From contig NZ_BQHI01000005.1 of assembly GCF_021603585.1 (NCBI RefSeq), positions 62,001-126,000 of the forward strand: a DNA stretch of 64,000 nt. The letters run 5' to 3'. Below the pieces are notes generated by a model. That model did not search any database. It worked only from the letters and a program-made list of their open reading frames with translations, and was not told where the DNA came from. How positions within the stretch are numbered: the stretch's first letter is position 1; each line of letters opens with the position of its first letter. The stretch comes from Pseudomonas sputi (GTDB taxonomy: Bacteria; Pseudomonadota; Gammaproteobacteria; Pseudomonadales; Pseudomonadaceae). Positions 53,311 to 63,303 of the stretch are shown in pieces. Position numbers and translations under genes: made by a program.

Positions 53311-53579
53311 TAGGGCGTGTCATCGATCATTACCAGTACCGCGCCGTGCCTGATAGTGTGCAGGGCAAGGCGCGAGGAGTGCGGTTTGGTTGTTCCAAAT
53401 AAGCTCCGAGCAACGCAGCCCTGCACACTATCAGGCCCGGCCCTCCGGGTGGTGCCTGAAAACGGGCCATACTGCGTTGCAGTCCTTGGGAAGGAAAGCA
53501 CATTCCCTGCGGCCTGCGCCTTGTCTGGCCCGTTTTCAGGCGGCCACGCGGTACTGGTAATGATCGATGACACGCCCTA
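53311..53579. mobile_element. 269-bp nested palindromic element with perfect 33-bp terminal inverted repeats (MITE-like)
   Basis: The ends 53311-53343 and 53547-53579 are exact reverse complements over 33 bp and both terminate in TA. Inside are two further perfect hairpins: arms 53348-53366 and 53418-53436 (19 bp), and arms 53454-53469 and 53526-53541 (16 bp). The loop cores of these two hairpins are themselves related in inverted orientation (both contain AAGGCGC near one end and CAACGCA near the other). No transposase is encoded. It fills the gap between the M16 gene and ftsY. A long structured RNA is the other reading. Confidence 0.8.
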
Positions 53580-53862
53580 GGATACTGATCCGTTTTACCG
53601 GCGACCACGCCTATCCGGTTTTGAAACCTGATCAGGTTGTATGGGTTTGCGGCAGAAGGCTTTGGTTTGTCAGCTAAACTATGCTTTTTCGCCGATTTTG
53701 CCGGCCAGTCCTTCATTAAAACGATTCCTTTGAGGTGCCGTTGGTGCCTCGACAAAATGTTGCGCGTGAACAAGCTGGGTGAAACACAGTCTGTTCTGCA
53801 TCGAATATTTATTTGCCGGGGCGCCCCTGTGGCGCGTCGCTACCGTGAGATAGCCGTCCTCC
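53580..53862. other. Intergenic region upstream of ftsY
   Basis: About 280 bp without a gene I can support. It contains the perfect 14-bp palindrome AACCTGATCAGGTT (53625-53638) and probably the promoters for ftsY on the plus strand and, beyond the palindromic element, the M16 operon on the minus strand. No further structure stood out. Confidence 0.45.
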
Positions 53863-55338
53863 ATGTTTGGTTCCAACGACGACAAGAAGACCCCAGCTGC
53901 GGCTGGCGAGAAGAAAGGCCTGTTCGGATGGCTGCGCAAGAAACCGCAGGAACCCGTCGTCGAACAGCCGACTGCCATTCCTGAGCCGGCCCCTGCGCCC
54001 GCTCCCGTCATAGAAGAAGCGCCAGCACCGGTCGTGCTGCCGATCGCCGAGCCGGTGCTGCAACCGGTGGCCGAGGCCGAGCCAGAAGCGCCGGCTGCCG
54101 CCGAGTTGCCGCTGACCCCGGCCAGCGAACCGTGGCTGACCTTGCCGGTGGCGGAAGAGCCGGTGGCGCTGGTCGAAGAGGCTGCGCCGCACGTTACGCC
54201 GCCGATTCCTGCGCCGGTGGCGTTCACGCCAGAGCCTGTTCAGGCGCCGGTGGTCGAAGCTGCTCCTGTCATTCCAGAGCCCGTGGTCGCTGCACCGGTC
54301 GCCCCGATTGTAGAGGCGCCCGAGCCTGCACCTGCACCTGCACCTGCACCGGTTGCGGTCGCGCCAGTCGAAACCCCGGTCGAACCACCGCGCACCGAGG
54401 AAACCAAGGCTGGCTTCTTCGCCCGTCTCAAGCAGGGCCTGTCCAAGACCAGCGCCAGTATCGGCGAGGGAATGGCCAGCCTGTTCCTCGGCAAGAAAGC
54501 CATCGATGACGATCTGCTCGACGATCTCGAAACCCGCCTGCTGACTGCCGACGTCGGCGTCGAGGCGACTTCGGTGATCATCCAGCGCCTGACCCAGAAG
54601 GTTGCCCGCAAGGAACTGGCCGATTCCGACGCCCTGTATAAATCCCTGCAGGCCGAGCTGGCGGCAATGCTCAAACCGGTCGAGCAGCCGCTGAAGATTG
54701 CTTCGCAGAACAAGCCGTTCGTGATCCTGGTAGTCGGCGTCAACGGCGCCGGCAAGACCACCACCATCGGCAAACTGGCGAAGAAACTGCAGCTGGAAGG
54801 CAAGAAAGTCATGCTGGCGGCCGGTGACACCTTCCGTGCCGCGGCTGTCGAGCAATTACAGGTCTGGGGCGAGCGCAACAAGATTCCGGTGATTGCCCAG
54901 CACACGGGCGCGGACTCGGCTTCGGTGATCTTCGACGCCGTGCAGGCCGCCAAGGCCCGCGGCATCGACGTGTTGATCGCCGACACCGCCGGTCGTCTGC
55001 ACACCAAAGACAACCTGATGGAAGAACTGAAAAAGGTTCGCCGAGTGATCGGCAAGCTCGACGCCGACGCGCCGCACGAAGTGTTGCTGGTGCTCGACGC
55101 CGGCACCGGTCAGAACGCCATCAACCAGGCCAGGCAATTCAACCAGACCGTCGAACTGACCGGCCTGGCGCTGACCAAGCTCGACGGCACCGCCAAGGGC
55201 GGGGTGATTTTCGCCCTGGCCAAGCAATTCGGCCTGCCGATCCGCTACATCGGCGTCGGTGAAGGCATCGACGATCTGCGTACCTTTGAAGCCGAACCCT
55301 TTGTCCAGGCACTGTTTGCCGAGCGGGAGCGTTCATGA
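53863..55338 (+). CDS. ftsY: Signal recognition particle receptor
   Basis: FtsY docks ribosome-SRP complexes to the inner membrane. The 491-residue protein has a long acidic, Pro/Ala/Glu-rich A domain (about 1-185) and the NG GTPase domain: VVGVNGAGKTTTIGKLAKKL, DTFRAAAVEQL, IADTAGRLHTKDNLM and LTKLDGTAKGG. The A domain is longer than in E. coli core numbering and contains four perfect CCTGCA hexamers (54325-54348) encoding Pro-Ala repeats. It leads the ftsYEX operon, overlapping ftsE by 4 bp. Confidence 0.96.
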   Translation: MFGSNDDKKTPAAAGEKKGLFGWLRKKPQEPVVEQPTAIPEPAPAPAPVIEEAPAPVVLPIAEPVLQPVAEAEPEAPAAAELPLTPASEPWLTLPVAEEPVALVEEAAPHVTPPIPAPVAFTPEPVQAPVVEAAPVIPEPVVAAPVAPIVEAPEPAPAPAPAPVAVAPVETPVEPPRTEETKAGFFARLKQGLSKTSASIGEGMASLFLGKKAIDDDLLDDLETRLLTADVGVEATSVIIQRLTQKVARKELADSDALYKSLQAELAAMLKPVEQPLKIASQNKPFVILVVGVNGAGKTTTIGKLAKKLQLEGKKVMLAAGDTFRAAAVEQLQVWGERNKIPVIAQHTGADSASVIFDAVQAAKARGIDVLIADTAGRLHTKDNLMEELKKVRRVIGKLDADAPHEVLLVLDAGTGQNAINQARQFNQTVELTGLALTKLDGTAKGGVIFALAKQFGLPIRYIGVGEGIDDLRTFEAEPFVQALFAERERS

Positions 55339-56006
55339 TTCGTTTCGAACAGGTCGGTAAGCGCTACCCGAACGGTCACGTCGGCTTGCATGAGCTGAGC
55401 TTTCGAGTCCGTCGCGGCGAGTTCCTGTTTGTCACCGGCCACTCCGGTGCCGGTAAATCCACATTGTTGCGCCTGTTGCTGGCGATGGAACGTCCGACCA
55501 GTGGCAAGCTGCTGCTCGCCGGGCAAGACCTGAGCACCATCAGCAATGCGCAGATTCCGTTCCTGCGTCGGCAGATCGGTGTGGTGTTCCAGAATCATCA
55601 ACTGTTGTTCGATCGCACGGTGTTCAACAACGTCGCGCTGCCGTTGCAGATTCTCGGGCTGTCCAAGGTCGAAATTGCCAAACGCGTCGATTCGGCGCTG
55701 GAGCGCGTGGCGCTGTCGGACAAGGCCGAGCTGTATCCTGGCGATCTGTCTACCGGTCAGCAACAGCGCGTCGGCATTGCCCGCGCCATCGTTCACCGTC
55801 CGGCCTTGCTGCTGGCGGACGAACCGACCGGTAACCTCGACCCGCGTCTGGCCGCCGAGATCATGGGCGTGTTTGAAGACATCAACCGTCTGGGCACTAG
55901 CGTGTTGATCGCCAGTCACGACCTGGCGCTGATCGCGCGCATGCGTCATCGCATGCTGACCCTGCAACGCGGCCGATTGATCGGCGACGGGGAGGCTGGC
56001 GTATGA
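55335..56006 (+). CDS. ftsE: Cell division ATP-binding protein
   Basis: FtsE is the ATPase partner of FtsX. The complex activates periplasmic peptidoglycan hydrolases at the septum. The 223-residue protein has Walker A GHSGAGKSTLL, signature LSTGQQQRVGIARAI and Walker B LLLADEPTGNLD. It overlaps ftsY and ftsX by 4 bp each, so the three are translated together. Confidence 0.96.
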   Translation: MIRFEQVGKRYPNGHVGLHELSFRVRRGEFLFVTGHSGAGKSTLLRLLLAMERPTSGKLLLAGQDLSTISNAQIPFLRRQIGVVFQNHQLLFDRTVFNNVALPLQILGLSKVEIAKRVDSALERVALSDKAELYPGDLSTGQQQRVGIARAIVHRPALLLADEPTGNLDPRLAAEIMGVFEDINRLGTSVLIASHDLALIARMRHRMLTLQRGRLIGDGEAGV

Positions 56007-57028
56007 GTGCGACACGTAGTCCGAAGGTTTCCGAGCGTGTGGCCCCGAAGGCCGCCGATCCGCAACCGCCAAAGAAGAAAAAGCACGACGATGACGACGG
56101 CCCGGATTTCGCCACGTTGTTCCGTGCCTGGGTCGAAAGCCATCGCGCCAGCTGGATCGACAGCCTGCGCCGTCTCGGCAAGCAGCCGATCGGCAGCTTC
56201 TTCACCTGCATGGTGATGGCGGTTGCGCTGAGTCTGCCGATGGGCCTTTCGCTGTTGCTGAGCAACGTTGAGCGTCTGGGCGGTTCGTGGCAGCGCGCGG
56301 CGCAGATCTCGCTGTACCTGGAGCTCGAGGCCAGTCCGGCTCAGGGCGAAGCGTTGCGTGATCAGATCAAAGGCATGCCGGGCGTAGCTGATGCTGAATA
56401 TGTCGGCCGCGATCAGGCGCTGGAAGAGTTCCAGCAGCAGTCGGGCCTGGGCGAAGCCCTGCGCGAGCTGCCGGAAAACCCGCTGCCGGGCGTAGTGCTG
56501 GTGACGCCGAACGAGGTCGACAAGTCGACCCTGGAAGCATTAAGACAAAAACTATCCGAGCTGCCGAAGGTACAACAGGCGCAACTTGATCTAGTCTGGG
56601 TCGAGCGTCTGGCCGCCATCCTCAAGCTCGGTGACCGTTTCGTGTTCGGTCTGACGGTGTTGCTGGTTTCCGCATTACTTTTGGTGATAGGCAATACCAT
56701 TCGTCTTCATATTGAAAACCGCCGCACCGAGATAGAAGTGATTAAACTCGTCGGCGGCACCGACAGCTATGTGCGTCGTCCCTTCCTTTATATGGGCGCG
56801 CTGTATGGCTTCGGTGCGGGGCTGCTGTCCTGGGGTGTATTGGCGTTCGGCCTGAACTGGCTGAACGACGCGGTGGTCGGGCTGGCCGGCTTGTACGGCA
56901 GTGATTTCGCACTGGCCGGTGTGCCAGTTGCCGACGGTCTGTCGCTCTTGCTTGGCGCGGTGCTGTTGGGTTATATCGGTGCATGGATTGCAGTCGCACG
57001 TCATCTCAGGGAGCTGGCGCCGAAGTAG
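56003..57028 (+). CDS. ftsX: Cell division permease-like protein
   Basis: FtsX is the membrane partner of FtsE. At 341 residues it has an N-terminal cytosolic tail rich in Lys and Asp (KKKKHDDDDGPD), four membrane helices (the first near residue 70, the others at about 210-235, 255-280 and 310-330) and a periplasmic loop between the first two that contacts hydrolase activators. QISLYLELEASPAQGE and the C-terminal permease region LVGGTDSYVRRPFLYMG are typical. rpoH follows 115 bp later. Confidence 0.95.
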   Translation: MSATRSPKVSERVAPKAADPQPPKKKKHDDDDGPDFATLFRAWVESHRASWIDSLRRLGKQPIGSFFTCMVMAVALSLPMGLSLLLSNVERLGGSWQRAAQISLYLELEASPAQGEALRDQIKGMPGVADAEYVGRDQALEEFQQQSGLGEALRELPENPLPGVVLVTPNEVDKSTLEALRQKLSELPKVQQAQLDLVWVERLAAILKLGDRFVFGLTVLLVSALLLVIGNTIRLHIENRRTEIEVIKLVGGTDSYVRRPFLYMGALYGFGAGLLSWGVLAFGLNWLNDAVVGLAGLYGSDFALAGVPVADGLSLLLGAVLLGYIGAWIAVARHLRELAPK

Positions 57029-57045
57029 AATCTTTTTTGCGCGTG

Positions 57046-57098
57046 ATTGACCTTTCAGTGGTTAAGGAAACTTTCATTTGAGTTTCCGGTCAATTTTT
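57046..57098 (+). terminator. Stacked hairpin with T-run after ftsX
   Basis: Arms ATTGACC (57046-57052) and GGTCAAT (57088-57094) stack on GGAAACT (57066-57072) and AGTTTCC (57081-57087), giving a 14-bp stem with one internal bulge on the left side, followed by five T (57094-57098). It can end the ftsYEX transcript, or form part of a longer rpoH leader if transcription reads through. Confidence 0.6.
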
Positions 57099-57102
57099 CG
57101 CA

Positions 57103-57142
57103 ATGCTGAAAAGCATGAGTATGTAAGTCGGAGGTTTTTCCG
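57103..57142 (+). promoter_or_regulatory. rpoH leader hairpins, one covering the ribosome site
   Basis: ATGCT-GAAA-AGCAT (57103-57116) is a stem with a GNRA tetraloop. Next, CGGA (57129-57132) pairs with TCCG (57139-57142), taking up part of the GGAGG ribosome site at 57130-57134 just before the rpoH ATG. This arrangement could act as an RNA thermometer; the 4-bp stem is weak evidence alone. Confidence 0.45.
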
Positions 57143-57143
57143 T

Positions 57144-57998
<855 letters not shown>

Positions 57999-58014
57999 CC
58001 GGTAGTCCGGCAAT

Positions 58015-58051
58015 AAAAAACGCCCCGATCAGTGATGATCGGGGCGTTTTT
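58015..58051. terminator. Bidirectional intrinsic terminator between rpoH and mtgA
   Basis: CGCCCCGATC (58021-58030) and GATCGGGGCG (58037-58046) form a 10-bp stem with a 6-nt loop, flanked by six A and five T, so it can end both convergent transcripts. Confidence 0.93.
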
Positions 58052-58068
58052 GTTTGCCTGTCAGAAAG

Positions 58069-58791
58069 TCATTGGGCCCAGGGCGCCCGGCGTGAATCAT
58101 CGAGTGTCAGCAGGTAGCTGTCGCCACCCAGCTGGCTCATCTGCTGGCGAATCCAGCCGGCTCGACGCGACACGTAAGCGGTCGGATGACTGGCGCTCCA
58201 GACCCGCGGATTCGGCAGCACTGCCGCCAGATAACTCGCCTGCTGCCGCGACAGCGACCTGGCGCCTACGCCAAAGTGATGCCTCGCTGCCGCTTCGGCG
58301 CCAAACACGCCGTCATCCCACTCGACGCTGTTCAGGTACACCTCGAGAATCCGCTGTTTGGGCCAGAACACTTCGATCAGCGCAGTAAACCAGGCCTCCA
58401 GGCCCTTGCGCAGATAGCTGCGGCCCGACCACAAAAACAGATTCTTCGACACTTGCTGGCTCAAGGTGCTGGCGCCGCGAATCGAACCGCCGAGTTCGTT
58501 GTGGGCCAGTGCGGCCTTGATCGCACTCAGGTCAAAACCCCAGTGCTCGGGGAATTTCTGGTCTTCGCCGGCAATCACCGCGACCTTCAGGTCATCGGAG
58601 ATCTCGCTCCACGGCTTCCAGGTGCGTTGCAGGTCGATCGGCTCGCCGTCGACCCAGGATTCGATCTTGCGCTCGACCATCAGCGCCGTGAACGGTGGCG
58701 GCACAAAGCGAAACAGCAACACCAGCAATACGCTGCCGCCTGCAAACCAGAGCAGAGCCTTCGTGAAACGACGGAGAAATAAACGCAGCAT
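58069..58791 (-). CDS. mtgA: Monofunctional peptidoglycan glycosyltransferase
   Basis: MtgA polymerises lipid II glycan strands without a transpeptidase domain. The 240-residue GT51 protein has one N-terminal membrane anchor (about residues 10-32), the catalytic Glu in AGEDQKFPEHWGFD, the second motif RGASTLSQQVSKNLFLW, RKGLEAWFTALIE and KQRILEVYLNSVEW. It is convergent with rpoH. Confidence 0.96.
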   Translation of the reverse strand: MLRLFLRRFTKALLWFAGGSVLLVLLFRFVPPPFTALMVERKIESWVDGEPIDLQRTWKPWSEISDDLKVAVIAGEDQKFPEHWGFDLSAIKAALAHNELGGSIRGASTLSQQVSKNLFLWSGRSYLRKGLEAWFTALIEVFWPKQRILEVYLNSVEWDDGVFGAEAAARHHFGVGARSLSRQQASYLAAVLPNPRVWSASHPTAYVSRRAGWIRQQMSQLGGDSYLLTLDDSRRAPWAQ

Positions 58792-58865
58792 AGAGATGGC
58801 TTGGCCGAACCGGTTGAGCGGGCCATTATACAGACCCTGCCGATCGAGTCTGACTGGAGTTCTAC

Positions 58866-59246
58866 ATGCTGCGTAGCTTTCTGATGCTGGCTGCCTTCTT
58901 TGGTTTCACCGGCGTCGGCCTCGGCGCATTCGCCGCTCATGGCCTGAAAAACCGCCTGACCCCCGAGTACCTGGCGATCTTCCACACCGGCGTCACCTAT
59001 CAGCTGGTGCACGCACTGGCGCTGTTCGGCGTGGCGCTGCTGGCCACGCAGGTTCAGGGTCGGTTGATCGCCTGGGCCGGAATTTCGTTCAGCGTCGGCA
59101 TCCTGCTGTTCTCCGGCAGCCTGTACCTGCTGACCACCCTCGGCATCGGCAAGCTCGGCATCATTACCCCGTTCGGCGGTCTGGCATTCCTGATTGGCTG
59201 GCTGTGCCTGGGGCTGGCCGCCTGGCGCCTGTATCCAACCGCTTGA
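58866..59246 (+). CDS. DUF423 family inner-membrane protein
   Basis: The 126-residue protein has four predicted helices and the DUF423 (YgdD) marks FGFTGVGLGAFAAHGLK and YQLVHALALFGVALL, with SGSLYLLTTLGIGKLGIITP in the second half. Function is unknown across the family. It stands divergent from mtgA and ahead of thiS. Confidence 0.85.
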   Translation: MLRSFLMLAAFFGFTGVGLGAFAAHGLKNRLTPEYLAIFHTGVTYQLVHALALFGVALLATQVQGRLIAWAGISFSVGILLFSGSLYLLTTLGIGKLGIITPFGGLAFLIGWLCLGLAAWRLYPTA

Positions 59247-59318
59247 CGCATGGTGCTGACCTTTAGGTCATGATCGGGCTAGAATGCCACCCCCTAAAAA
59301 GTGATGGCGGCGTTGCGC

Positions 59319-59519
59319 ATGCGCATTCAGTTGAACGGTGAATCCTTTGAACTGCCCGACGGTGAAACCGTTGCGGCCCTGCTGACCCGTCTGGATCTGA
59401 CCGGACGCCGCGTCGCGGTCGAACTCAATCTGGATATCGTCCCGCGCAGCCAGCATGCCGACACCACGCTCAATGACGGCGACAACGTCGAAGTGGTGCA
59501 CGCCATCGGCGGCGGCTAA
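59319..59519 (+). CDS. thiS: Thiazole sulfur carrier protein
   Basis: ThiS carries sulfur as a C-terminal thiocarboxylate for the thiazole ring of thiamine. The 66-residue protein has the ubiquitin-like pattern and ends in the required Gly-Gly (VVHAIGGG). The ATG at 59319 ([13 protein letters not shown]) is the family start; a frame from 59301 adds six residues. thiG follows 60 bp later. No TPP riboswitch is seen in front. Confidence 0.94.
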   Translation: MRIQLNGESFELPDGETVAALLTRLDLTGRRVAVELNLDIVPRSQHADTTLNDGDNVEVVHAIGGG

Positions 59520-59579
59520 CCGTCCGGCCTGCATGGGCCGAGAATTCTGCAAGACCCTCACCCCAACAGAGGATTCCCC

Positions 59580-60374
59580 ATGAGCATCGTTCGTAGCGAC
59601 AAGCCTTTCGTTCTGGCCGGTCGTACTTACCAGTCGCGTTTGCTGGTCGGTACCGGCAAGTACCGTGACATGGAAGAAACCCGCCTGGCCATCGAAGCCT
59701 CGGGTGCCGAGATCGTCACCTTCGCCGTGCGCCGCACCAACCTGGGCCAGATCGAAGGCGAGCCGAACCTGCTCGAAGTGCTGTCGCCGGATCGCTACAC
59801 CTTCCTGCCGAACACCGCCGGTTGCTACGACGCGGTCGAAGCCGTGCGCACCTGCCGCCTGGCCCGTGAGCTGCTCGACGGCCACAACCTGGTGAAGCTG
59901 GAAGTGCTGGCCGACCAGAAAACCCTGTTCCCCAACGTGATCGAAACCCTCAAGGCCGCCGAAGTGCTGGTCAAGGAAGGTTTCGACGTGATGGTCTACA
60001 CCAGTGATGACCCGATCATCGCCCGGCAACTGGCAGAAATCGGCTGCATCGCGGTGATGCCGCTGGCCGGCCTGATCGGTTCGGGCCTGGGGATCTGCAA
60101 CCCTTACAACCTGCAGATCATCCTCGAAGAAGCGAAAATCCCGGTGCTGGTGGATGCCGGTGTCGGCACCGCTTCCGACGCCACCATCTCCATGGAGCTG
60201 GGCTGTGACGCCGTGCTGATGAACTCGGCCATCGCCCACGCCCAGCAGCCGGTCATGATGGCCGAAGCCATGAAACACGCGATCGTCGCGGGCCGCCTGG
60301 CCTACCTCGCCGGCCGCATGCCGAAAAAACTCTATGCCAGCGCCTCTTCGCCGCTGGATGGTCTGATCAAGTAA
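59580..60374 (+). CDS. thiG: Thiazole synthase
   Basis: ThiG condenses deoxyxylulose phosphate, dehydroglycine and ThiS-thiocarboxylate into the thiazole phosphate of thiamine. The 264-residue protein is a TIM barrel with [20 protein letters not shown], the imine-forming Lys in LVKLEVLAD and the phosphate-binding [20 protein letters not shown]. It forms an operon with thiS, and trmB starts 10 bp after it. Confidence 0.96.
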   Translation: MSIVRSDKPFVLAGRTYQSRLLVGTGKYRDMEETRLAIEASGAEIVTFAVRRTNLGQIEGEPNLLEVLSPDRYTFLPNTAGCYDAVEAVRTCRLARELLDGHNLVKLEVLADQKTLFPNVIETLKAAEVLVKEGFDVMVYTSDDPIIARQLAEIGCIAVMPLAGLIGSGLGICNPYNLQIILEEAKIPVLVDAGVGTASDATISMELGCDAVLMNSAIAHAQQPVMMAEAMKHAIVAGRLAYLAGRMPKKLYASASSPLDGLIK

Positions 60375-60383
60375 GAGCTATTG

Positions 60384-61109
60384 ATGACTGAATCGAACGA
60401 CACGCCAATCCAGACGGAAGAAGGCGACGAGCGCCAACACCGCCGCATCAAGAGTTTCGTGATGCGCGCCGGGCGCATGACCGAAGGCCAGCAGCGCGGC
60501 CTGGATCAGGGCGCGCCGAAGTTCGTCCTGCCGCTGGCCGATGCGCCGGTGGATTTCGACCAGGTGTTCGGCCGTTCCGCGCCGCGTTCGCTGGAGATCG
60601 GTTTCGGTATGGGCCACTCGCTGCTGGAAATGGCAGCCGCTGCGCCGGAGCAGGATTTCATCGGTGTCGAGGTTCACCGTCCGGGTGTCGGCGCGCTGCT
60701 CAACGGCGTGCTGACTCAAGGCCTGACCAACCTGCGGGTCTACGATTGCGACGCGATCGAAGTGCTCAACCGCTGCATCGCCGACAACAGCCTTGATCGC
60801 CTGATGCTGTTCTTCCCGGATCCGTGGCACAAGAGCCGTCACCACAAGCGCCGCATCGTTCAGGCGTCCTTCGCTGAACTGGTGCGCAGCAAGCTGAAGG
60901 TTGGCGGCATTCTGCACATGGCCACCGACTGGGAACCGTACGCCGAGTACATGCTGGAAGTGATGAGCGTCGCTCCGGGCTATCGCAACCTCGCCGAAGA
61001 CGGCAAATGCGTGCCCCGTCCGGCCGAGCGCCCGATCACCAAGTTCGAACGCCGCGGCGAACGTCTTGGGCATGGCGTGTGGGATCTGAAGTTCGAAAAG
61101 CAGTCGTAA
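60384..61109 (+). CDS. trmB: tRNA (guanine46-N7)-methyltransferase
   Basis: TrmB makes 7-methylguanosine at tRNA position 46. The 241-residue protein has the SAM site [26 protein letters not shown], the catalytic [18 protein letters not shown] and the C-terminal [19 protein letters not shown]. The ATG at 60384 is preferred over the adjacent in-frame TTG at 60381. It is probably read with thiSG. Confidence 0.96.
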   Translation: MTESNDTPIQTEEGDERQHRRIKSFVMRAGRMTEGQQRGLDQGAPKFVLPLADAPVDFDQVFGRSAPRSLEIGFGMGHSLLEMAAAAPEQDFIGVEVHRPGVGALLNGVLTQGLTNLRVYDCDAIEVLNRCIADNSLDRLMLFFPDPWHKSRHHKRRIVQASFAELVRSKLKVGGILHMATDWEPYAEYMLEVMSVAPGYRNLAEDGKCVPRPAERPITKFERRGERLGHGVWDLKFEKQS

Positions 61110-61121
61110 GTATTGCGCAGT

Positions 61122-61152
61122 GATCGTTCCCACGCTCTGCGTGGGAACGATC
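61122..61152. repeat. Single palindrome of the GATCGTTCCCACGC family
   Basis: One perfect hairpin with 14-bp arms (61122-61135 and 61139-61152, loop TCT), equal to the two outer ends of the compound copies at 23.1 and 31.5 kb joined without the middle. It lies between convergent trmB and the DUF3392 gene. Confidence 0.9.
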
Positions 61153-61161
61153 GCGTGAGAG

Positions 61162-61485
61162 TTAGCGGCGGTCGGCAACTACACCAATCAAAACGAGCAC
61201 CACCAACAACACTGGCGCCAGGCTGTAGTTGTTGAACTGGCTCAGTCCCTTCACCACCCACGGCGTGGCGTAGATCAGCGCCGCGCCGCTGCCGATCATG
61301 CACAGCAGGGCCATCAGCGGAACGCGCAGGGCGCCGGCGATGCTGCCGAGGCGTTGCTCGACCCAGCCCTTGAAGTCGGCGCCGAACAGCACCAGCAGAC
61401 AGCCCACCAGTGCCAGAGCAATTTCCGAGAGGTTGCTGCGGCTCCAGCGGGACACGGTGGCGAGCAGGTCGAGTATCAAATCCAT
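61162..61485 (-). CDS. DUF3392 family membrane protein
   Basis: The 107-residue protein has three predicted helices (about residues 18-38, 53-73 and 86-104) and the DUF3392 opening MDLILDLLATVSRWSRSNLS. Function is unknown. It is the last gene of the run metW, DUF4426, rdgB, hemW, DUF3392, starting 19 bp after hemW. Confidence 0.8.
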   Translation of the reverse strand: MDLILDLLATVSRWSRSNLSEIALALVGCLLVLFGADFKGWVEQRLGSIAGALRVPLMALLCMIGSGAALIYATPWVVKGLSQFNNYSLAPVLLVVLVLIGVVADRR

Positions 61486-61504
61486 GCGGTTTCCTTAAGA
61501 GCGG

Positions 61505-62710
61505 TCAGCTCAGAAATTTCTGCAGCAAGTCGTTGAGGAACAGTTGTCCGCGCTCGGTGGCCGCCAGACGTGACGGTTCGACCTGCAACAGACCGCTTTG
61601 TTCGGCCTCGCGCCGCTGTTCGTCGAGGCTCTCCAGTGGCAGGCCGGTGCGCTCCGGGTACAGGCGCGATTCGACGCCGGCGGTCAGGCGCAGGGCGTTC
61701 ATCAGGAATTCGAACGGCATTTCGTCATTGGTCAGGGCTTTCTCGCCGGCCTGGAAACTTTTGGCCGGGTTGAGGTAGTCCTTCGGCAGGCGCGTCTTCC
61801 AGGTGCGCACGATGCGCCCGTCCGGATGGCTGAGTTTGCCGTGGGCGCCGGCGCCGATGCCGATGAAGTCGCCGAAACTCCAGTAATTGAGGTTATGCCG
61901 CGCCGGGCGACCCGGTTGGGCATAGGCGGAGACTTCGTACTGCGCGTAACCGTGTTCGGCCAGCAGTGCCTGTCCGGCCTCCTGAATATCCCACAGGGTG
62001 TCGTCTTCCGGCAGCACCGGCGGCTGGTTCCAGAACACGGTGTTCGGCTCCAGCGTCAGCTGATACCAGGAAATGTGCGTCGGCTTCAGTTCGATCGCCT
62101 GGCGCAGATCGCTCAGCGCATCGTTCAGCGATTGGTCCGGCAGGCCGTGCATCAAATCGAGGTTGAAGTTATCGAACCCGGCCTGACGCGCCATGCCGGC
62201 TGCGCGCACGGCTTCGTCGCCGTTGTGGATGCGGCCGAGGGCCTCGAGTTTTTCCTGCTGGAAGCTCTGGATACCGATCGACAGGCGATTGATCCCCAGT
62301 TTGCGGTAGGCGACGAACTTCTCTTGTTCGAAGGTCCCGGGGTTGGCTTCCAGGGTGATTTCGATGTCATCGGCAAACGGGATGCGCCGTTTCACGCCTT
62401 CCAGCAAGCGGCCCAGCGCTTCGGCGCTGAACAGGCTCGGCGTGCCGCCGCCAAAGAAGATCGAACTCAACTCACGGCCATACACCGCGTGCAGATCCTG
62501 ATCGAGGTCGGCCAGCATCGCGTCGACGTATTCCTGCTCCGGCAGCACCGGGCTGGCGGTGTGGGAGTTGAAGTCGCAATACGGGCATTTGCGCACACAC
62601 CACGGGATGTGGATGTACAGCGCCAGGGGCGGCAGCGTCGGCAGCGGCGCCCGAGGCGAAGGGGCGGCGCCGCCGATGATCAGCGACGACGCGCAGGAGC
62701 TGTCGGTCAT
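61505..62710 (-). CDS. hemW: Heme chaperone, radical SAM protein
   Basis: HemW hands heme to target proteins; it was long annotated as an oxygen-independent coproporphyrinogen oxidase. The 401-residue protein has the radical SAM triad in [28 protein letters not shown] and [13 protein letters not shown]. It lacks the fourth conserved Cys of true HemN enzymes, having Phe in the CxxxCxxCxF pattern, as HemW should. The start overlaps rdgB by 4 bp. Confidence 0.94.
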   Translation of the reverse strand: MTDSSCASSLIIGGAAPSPRAPLPTLPPLALYIHIPWCVRKCPYCDFNSHTASPVLPEQEYVDAMLADLDQDLHAVYGRELSSIFFGGGTPSLFSAEALGRLLEGVKRRIPFADDIEITLEANPGTFEQEKFVAYRKLGINRLSIGIQSFQQEKLEALGRIHNGDEAVRAAGMARQAGFDNFNLDLMHGLPDQSLNDALSDLRQAIELKPTHISWYQLTLEPNTVFWNQPPVLPEDDTLWDIQEAGQALLAEHGYAQYEVSAYAQPGRPARHNLNYWSFGDFIGIGAGAHGKLSHPDGRIVRTWKTRLPKDYLNPAKSFQAGEKALTNDEMPFEFLMNALRLTAGVESRLYPERTGLPLESLDEQRREAEQSGLLQVEPSRLAATERGQLFLNDLLQKFLS

Positions 62711-63303
62711 TTCAAGCCCAGACGCTGGCGCAGCAGATCCATTGCACGGGCGCGGTGGCTGATCTGGTTCTTGTCGCTCGGGCTCAGCTCGGCGCTGGAC
62801 ACGTTACGCTCCGGCACCCAGAACAGCGGGTCATAGCCGAAACCGTGCTCACCGCTGGCAGCGGTCAGGATGCGCCCGTGCCACAGGCCTTCGCAGAGGA
62901 TTGGCAGCGGATCGTCGGCGTGACGCACCAGCGCCAGCACGCAGACGAACTGCGCGCCGCGCTCGGCTTCCGGTACATCCTTCAAGGCGTCGAGCAGCTT
63001 GGCGTTGTTCGCCGCGTCGCCCTTGCCGTCGGCATAACGTGCCGAGTAGATGCCCGGCGCACCGCCGAGGCAGTCCACCGCCAGACCCGAGTCGTCGGCC
63101 AGCGCCGGCAGACCGGAAATGCGCGAAGCGTTGCGGGCCTTGAGGATCGCGTTCTCGACGAACGACAGACCGGTTTCTTCCGGCTCCACGCTGCTGAATT
63201 CGCCGATCGAGCGCAATTGCACCGAGTCGCCGAGCATGGCCTGGAGTTCCTTGAGTTTGCCGGCGTTATGGCTGGCCAGTACGAGTTGCTTGAGATTGAT
63301 CAT
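62707..63303 (-). CDS. rdgB: XTP/dITP pyrophosphatase
   Basis: RdgB removes deaminated purine triphosphates before they enter DNA or RNA. The 198-residue protein has [38 protein letters not shown] with DDSGL and [11 protein letters not shown]. It overlaps hemW and the DUF4426 gene by 4 bp each in the same operon. Confidence 0.95.
   Translation of the reverse strand: MINLKQLVLASHNAGKLKELQAMLGDSVQLRSIGEFSSVEPEETGLSFVENAILKARNASRISGLPALADDSGLAVDCLGGAPGIYSARYADGKGDAANNAKLLDALKDVPEAERGAQFVCVLALVRHADDPLPILCEGLWHGRILTAASGEHGFGYDPLFWVPERNVSSAELSPSDKNQISHRARAMDLLRQRLGLK

Noticed and set aside
53317-53580. 87-residue frame within the nested palindromic element
   Set aside because: Both strands give similar peptides because of the inverted ends; no ribosome site or family.
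53640-53862. Small RNA gene ahead of ftsY
   Set aside because: No clear promoter-terminator pair or strong fold could be made out by eye.
59247-59318. TPP riboswitch ahead of thiS
   Set aside because: The gap is only 72 bp and lacks the thi-box CTGAGA pattern.
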